From NCBI GenBank assembly GCA_003554465.1, contig PWGL01000021.1:1-6284 (forward strand): 6,284 nucleotides of DNA, written 5' to 3'. The notes under the pieces are model-generated. The model had not been told where the DNA came from and ran no database searches. It worked only from the letters and a program-made list of their open reading frames with translations. Below are positions 4,312 through 6,284 of this stretch, in pieces. The position numbers were made by a program, and so were the translations under genes. Within the stretch, counting starts at the first letter, position 1. Each line of letters opens with the position of its first letter. This DNA comes from Candidatus Pacearchaeota archaeon. GTDB taxonomy: Archaea; Nanobdellota; Nanobdellia; Pacearchaeales; GW2011-AR1.

Positions 4312-6284
4312 TATTCTAATTCCCCCTTTAACCTTTCTAACTCTAATTTTTTATAATAAATCTCGCAAGGAACTTCAGTATCATTAATCATAATACTTTC
4401 ATTGCAGCTAGCTTTCGCATATAGTGTTATATCTCTATCTTCTGTCAAATTTTCCTCGAATATTGCCCTGATATAATGCCTGTCAGGAACATCAAACCAA
4501 GTATCATTTTTCACGGAAACAATATCGTAAATATCTTCAATAAATGTCCTGTTCTCATCCAAATGTTCAGCCCCCTCAATCTCAATAATCAACTCATAAG
4601 TCTGGTTAGATAAATGAGGAACAGTCCACTCAACATAATCTATAAGGCCGGTCCCAGTAGTATCATATTTCTCAAATTCAACCTCTTCCCTGACAAGCTC
4701 TTTCTTGCTTTCATTATTATCTTTATAATCTGATTCATCTGTTTCGTTTGTTGTCTCATTGCCTGTCTCATTGCCTGTCTCATTGCCTGTCTCATTGCCT
4801 GTCTCATTGCCTGTCTCATTTATTTCGTTATCTGTTTCGTTATTTGTTGCATTATTTACCTCAGTATCATTAGTTTCACTTGTTTCACTAGTCCCATTTC
4901 CATTTATTCCTTTTCCCTTACTTTCATTACCTTCCCTTCTTTCATCATATTCTCCCCCCTCCTCTTTCCTGACCCAGTATAAATTTATATTATCTTCATG
5001 AACTTCCTCGGACAGATTTGCAAATGCCTCCACATCCTCATACCTAATATCTTCAGGACCGACAATTGTTATTCTCTTTCCTCTATCAATATCTTCCTCA
5101 ACAGAATAAGGTTCAGGTGTAAAGTATTCTACCTCATATTCCTCGCTCTCTTCCTGAACTGAAACTTGCTTAGCACCCATAGGTCCAACCCTTACATCTC
5201 TCTCAGTAACATTCTCTGCCTTGCCTTTCTCTATCTCCCTTACACTTACATTTTCAGCTGATTCAGGAATTGTTACATTCAACTCTGAAGGTTTATCAGA
5301 TTTAACATTCTTAACCCACCTAACTTTCTCCCCCAATCTTATCCTATCTCTCATTAATGTTATATTTACTCCTGGCTCATGAACATAAATACTAAATAGA
5401 TTGCTTTCAACTTCTATATCTCCCAAACTGGCAAAGATTTTTCCCCTCCTATTTCCTGTGAAATTTTTATCCGGAATTATATTTAGATAATTTCCATCAA
5501 TCTCAAAAGTTATATTTCTAGAAGACATTGTAGAATAATTAACATTATAGTCACTTGAAAAATAATCGCCCAGATCTATTGAGACATTTTCATTCTCACT
5601 CATATGTATATCCTCAATATCAGCTATCACCTCTAAATCTGTCTCATTAAATTCTGGCTCCTCCTCAATAACCTCTATATATTCCGAAACATTTGCTAGT
5701 GTCTCATTTTCCCATACTATTGCCATTTCCAAATAACCTTCCTCTGCCTTCAATCCCAAATCTTCAAAATTTATATTTAAGGTTTCTTCATCATCGCTAA
5801 GATATTCTTCTCCAAAACCTTCTTCAACCTCAGAATAATTAGTGGTAACTTCTACCTGTCCATTTTTTATCTCAACATCTAGCACATTCTCACTTAACTC
5901 TTCACCATTAACTTTTACGCTGCCTTCAACTATCTCTGCCACTTGACCTTCTTCAACCTCAGTAACAAATGACCTTTCCTTACTAACAGTCCCATTTACA
6001 ATTTCTTCATTTGTATTCTCCTGGGCAGTTACCATTGTAAAGAAAGACATACTTTTACCGCCACTATAACTTGCACTGCTAGTTCCTTCCGAATTTTCCT
6101 CCTTTTCATCTAGCTCCTCATCATCATCTCCTGTTTCATCTTCGCCATTTTCTTCTTCTCCTGTTTCATCATCTTCTTCTGTTCCATCTTCTTCCTCGCC
6201 ATTTTCATCATCTTCTTCTGTTCCATCTTCTTCCTCGCCATTTTCTTCTTCTCCTGTTTCATCATCTTCTTCTGTTCCATCTTC
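4311..6284 (-). CDS. Large acidic surface protein with DPANN-type C-terminal module (5' end outside window)
   Basis: The frame is open from the right edge to TAA 4311-4313, giving 657 visible residues, numbered here from the edge. Residues 1-60 are acidic Glu/Asp/Gly/Thr repeats, followed by a Ser/Gly stretch. Residues 80-210 are acidic beta-type sequence of unknown family. Around 218-302 is a cadherin-like or Ig-like domain (DLGDYFSSDYNVNYS … IIPDKNFTGNRRGKI). Residues 390-440 plus 536-end form the module common in DPANN surface proteins (…IDRGKRITIVGPEDIRYEDV…; TGLIDYVEWTVPHLSNQTYEL; HYIRAIFEENLTEDRDITLYA; EVPCEIYYKK). A linker full of N-x-S/T sequons, including NETG repeats, splits that module. 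The charge and sequons indicate an exported, probably N-glycosylated wall or envelope protein; the membrane anchor must lie outside the window. Met 6050 is internal, since no stop separates it from the upstream codons. Confidence 0.87.
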   Translation of the reverse strand, partial: EDGTEEDDETGEEENGEEEDGTEEDDENGEEEDGTEEDDETGEEENGEDETGDDDEELDEKEENSEGTSSASYSGGKSMSFFTMVTAQENTNEEIVNGTVSKERSFVTEVEEGQVAEIVEGSVKVNGEELSENVLDVEIKNGQVEVTTNYSEVEEGFGEEYLSDDEETLNINFEDLGLKAEEGYLEMAIVWENETLANVSEYIEVIEEEPEFNETDLEVIADIEDIHMSENENVSIDLGDYFSSDYNVNYSTMSSRNITFEIDGNYLNIIPDKNFTGNRRGKIFASLGDIEVESNLFSIYVHEPGVNITLMRDRIRLGEKVRWVKNVKSDKPSELNVTIPESAENVSVREIEKGKAENVTERDVRVGPMGAKQVSVQEESEEYEVEYFTPEPYSVEEDIDRGKRITIVGPEDIRYEDVEAFANLSEEVHEDNINLYWVRKEEGGEYDERREGNESKGKGINGNGTSETSETNDTEVNNATNNETDNEINETGNETGNETGNETGNETGNETTNETDESDYKDNNESKKELVREEVEFEKYDTTGTGLIDYVEWTVPHLSNQTYELIIEIEGAEHLDENRTFIEDIYDIVSVKNDTWFDVPDRHYIRAIFEENLTEDRDITLYAKASCNESIMINDTEVPCEIYYKKLELERLKGELE
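4753..4820 (-). repeat. 12-bp tandem repeat encoding NETG units in the surface protein
   Basis: The plus-strand unit GTCTCATTGCCT occurs five times perfectly plus eight further bases. It encodes NETG x5, each with an N-x-T sequon. Together with flanking NETD and NETT units there are eight NET triplets in this linker. Confidence 0.95.
6144..6284 (-). repeat. 39-bp tandem repeats encoding an acidic Glu/Asp/Gly/Thr region
   Basis: Bases 6168-6206 and 6207-6245 are perfect 39-bp copies, and the first 24 bases of the unit return at 6261-6284, where the window ends. A 48-bp block at 6144-6191 also recurs exactly at 6237-6284. The coded units are of the form EEDGTEEDDENG or EEENGEEEDGTEEDDETG. The array probably continues beyond the edge. 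Confidence 0.92.

Noticed and set aside
6048..6050. Met 6050 as the start of the right surface protein
   Set aside because: No stop precedes it up to the window edge, the upstream codons form protein-like acidic repeats in frame, and no ribosome binding site lies before it.

Overview
The window is AT-rich and compact. Its coding style and surface-protein domains suggest a DPANN archaeon of the Woesearchaeota/Pacearchaeota/Nanoarchaeota kind. The strongest clue is a C-terminal module in the rightmost gene (…GLIDYVEWTVPHLSNQTYEL…, then HYIRA-F--NLT---DITLYA), which I know mainly from surface proteins of these lineages. This placement is family knowledge plus inference. Strong AGGAGG-type ribosome binding sites are also present.

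All supported genes lie on the minus strand and form one unbroken chain, read from right to left. (1) The 3' part of a large acidic, sequon-rich surface protein (4311..6284, 5' end outside the window). (2) A 26-codon mini-ORF (4231..4311). (3) A COG2865-type AlbA_2/Schlafen-like plus GHKL-ATPase-like regulator with a C-terminal winged helix (2850..4238). (4) A chimeric protein with a zinc ribbon, an HTH, a PD-(D/E)XK nuclease core and a winged helix (1382..2863). (5) A 44-codon mini-ORF (1264..1398). (6) The 5' part of a membrane-anchored surface protein entering a BspA/DUF285-type repeat domain (1..1267, 3' end outside). Every stop overlaps the next start, by 1, 8, 14, 17 and 4 bases, so there is no intergenic space, and no promoter or terminator is evident. 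The operon promoter is presumably to the right of the window.

The most interesting part is the central pair. The AlbA_2 protein and the nuclease have unrelated N-terminal domains, yet both end in the same kind of module: a perfect tandem tetrapeptide linker (KTSE x3 in one, VNGG x3 plus a partial unit in the other) followed by a winged helix ending GG-(HWE/CY)-VKNE. The nuclease has the motifs E-x-P, GHID, DYK and QLFCY of the RecB/Cas4-like superfamily behind a transposase-like zinc ribbon. I infer a two-component nucleic-acid-acting system, possibly defensive or regulatory, lodged in a surface-protein operon. Its function is not shown by the sequence.

Short in-frame tandem repeats are a second theme. 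Repeats with a 12-bp period occur in three of the genes. A 36-bp repeat lies in the nuclease linker, and 39-bp acidic repeats lie at the right edge. No stretch over 300 bases lacks a gene. I saw no tRNA, rRNA, CRISPR array or insertion sequence.
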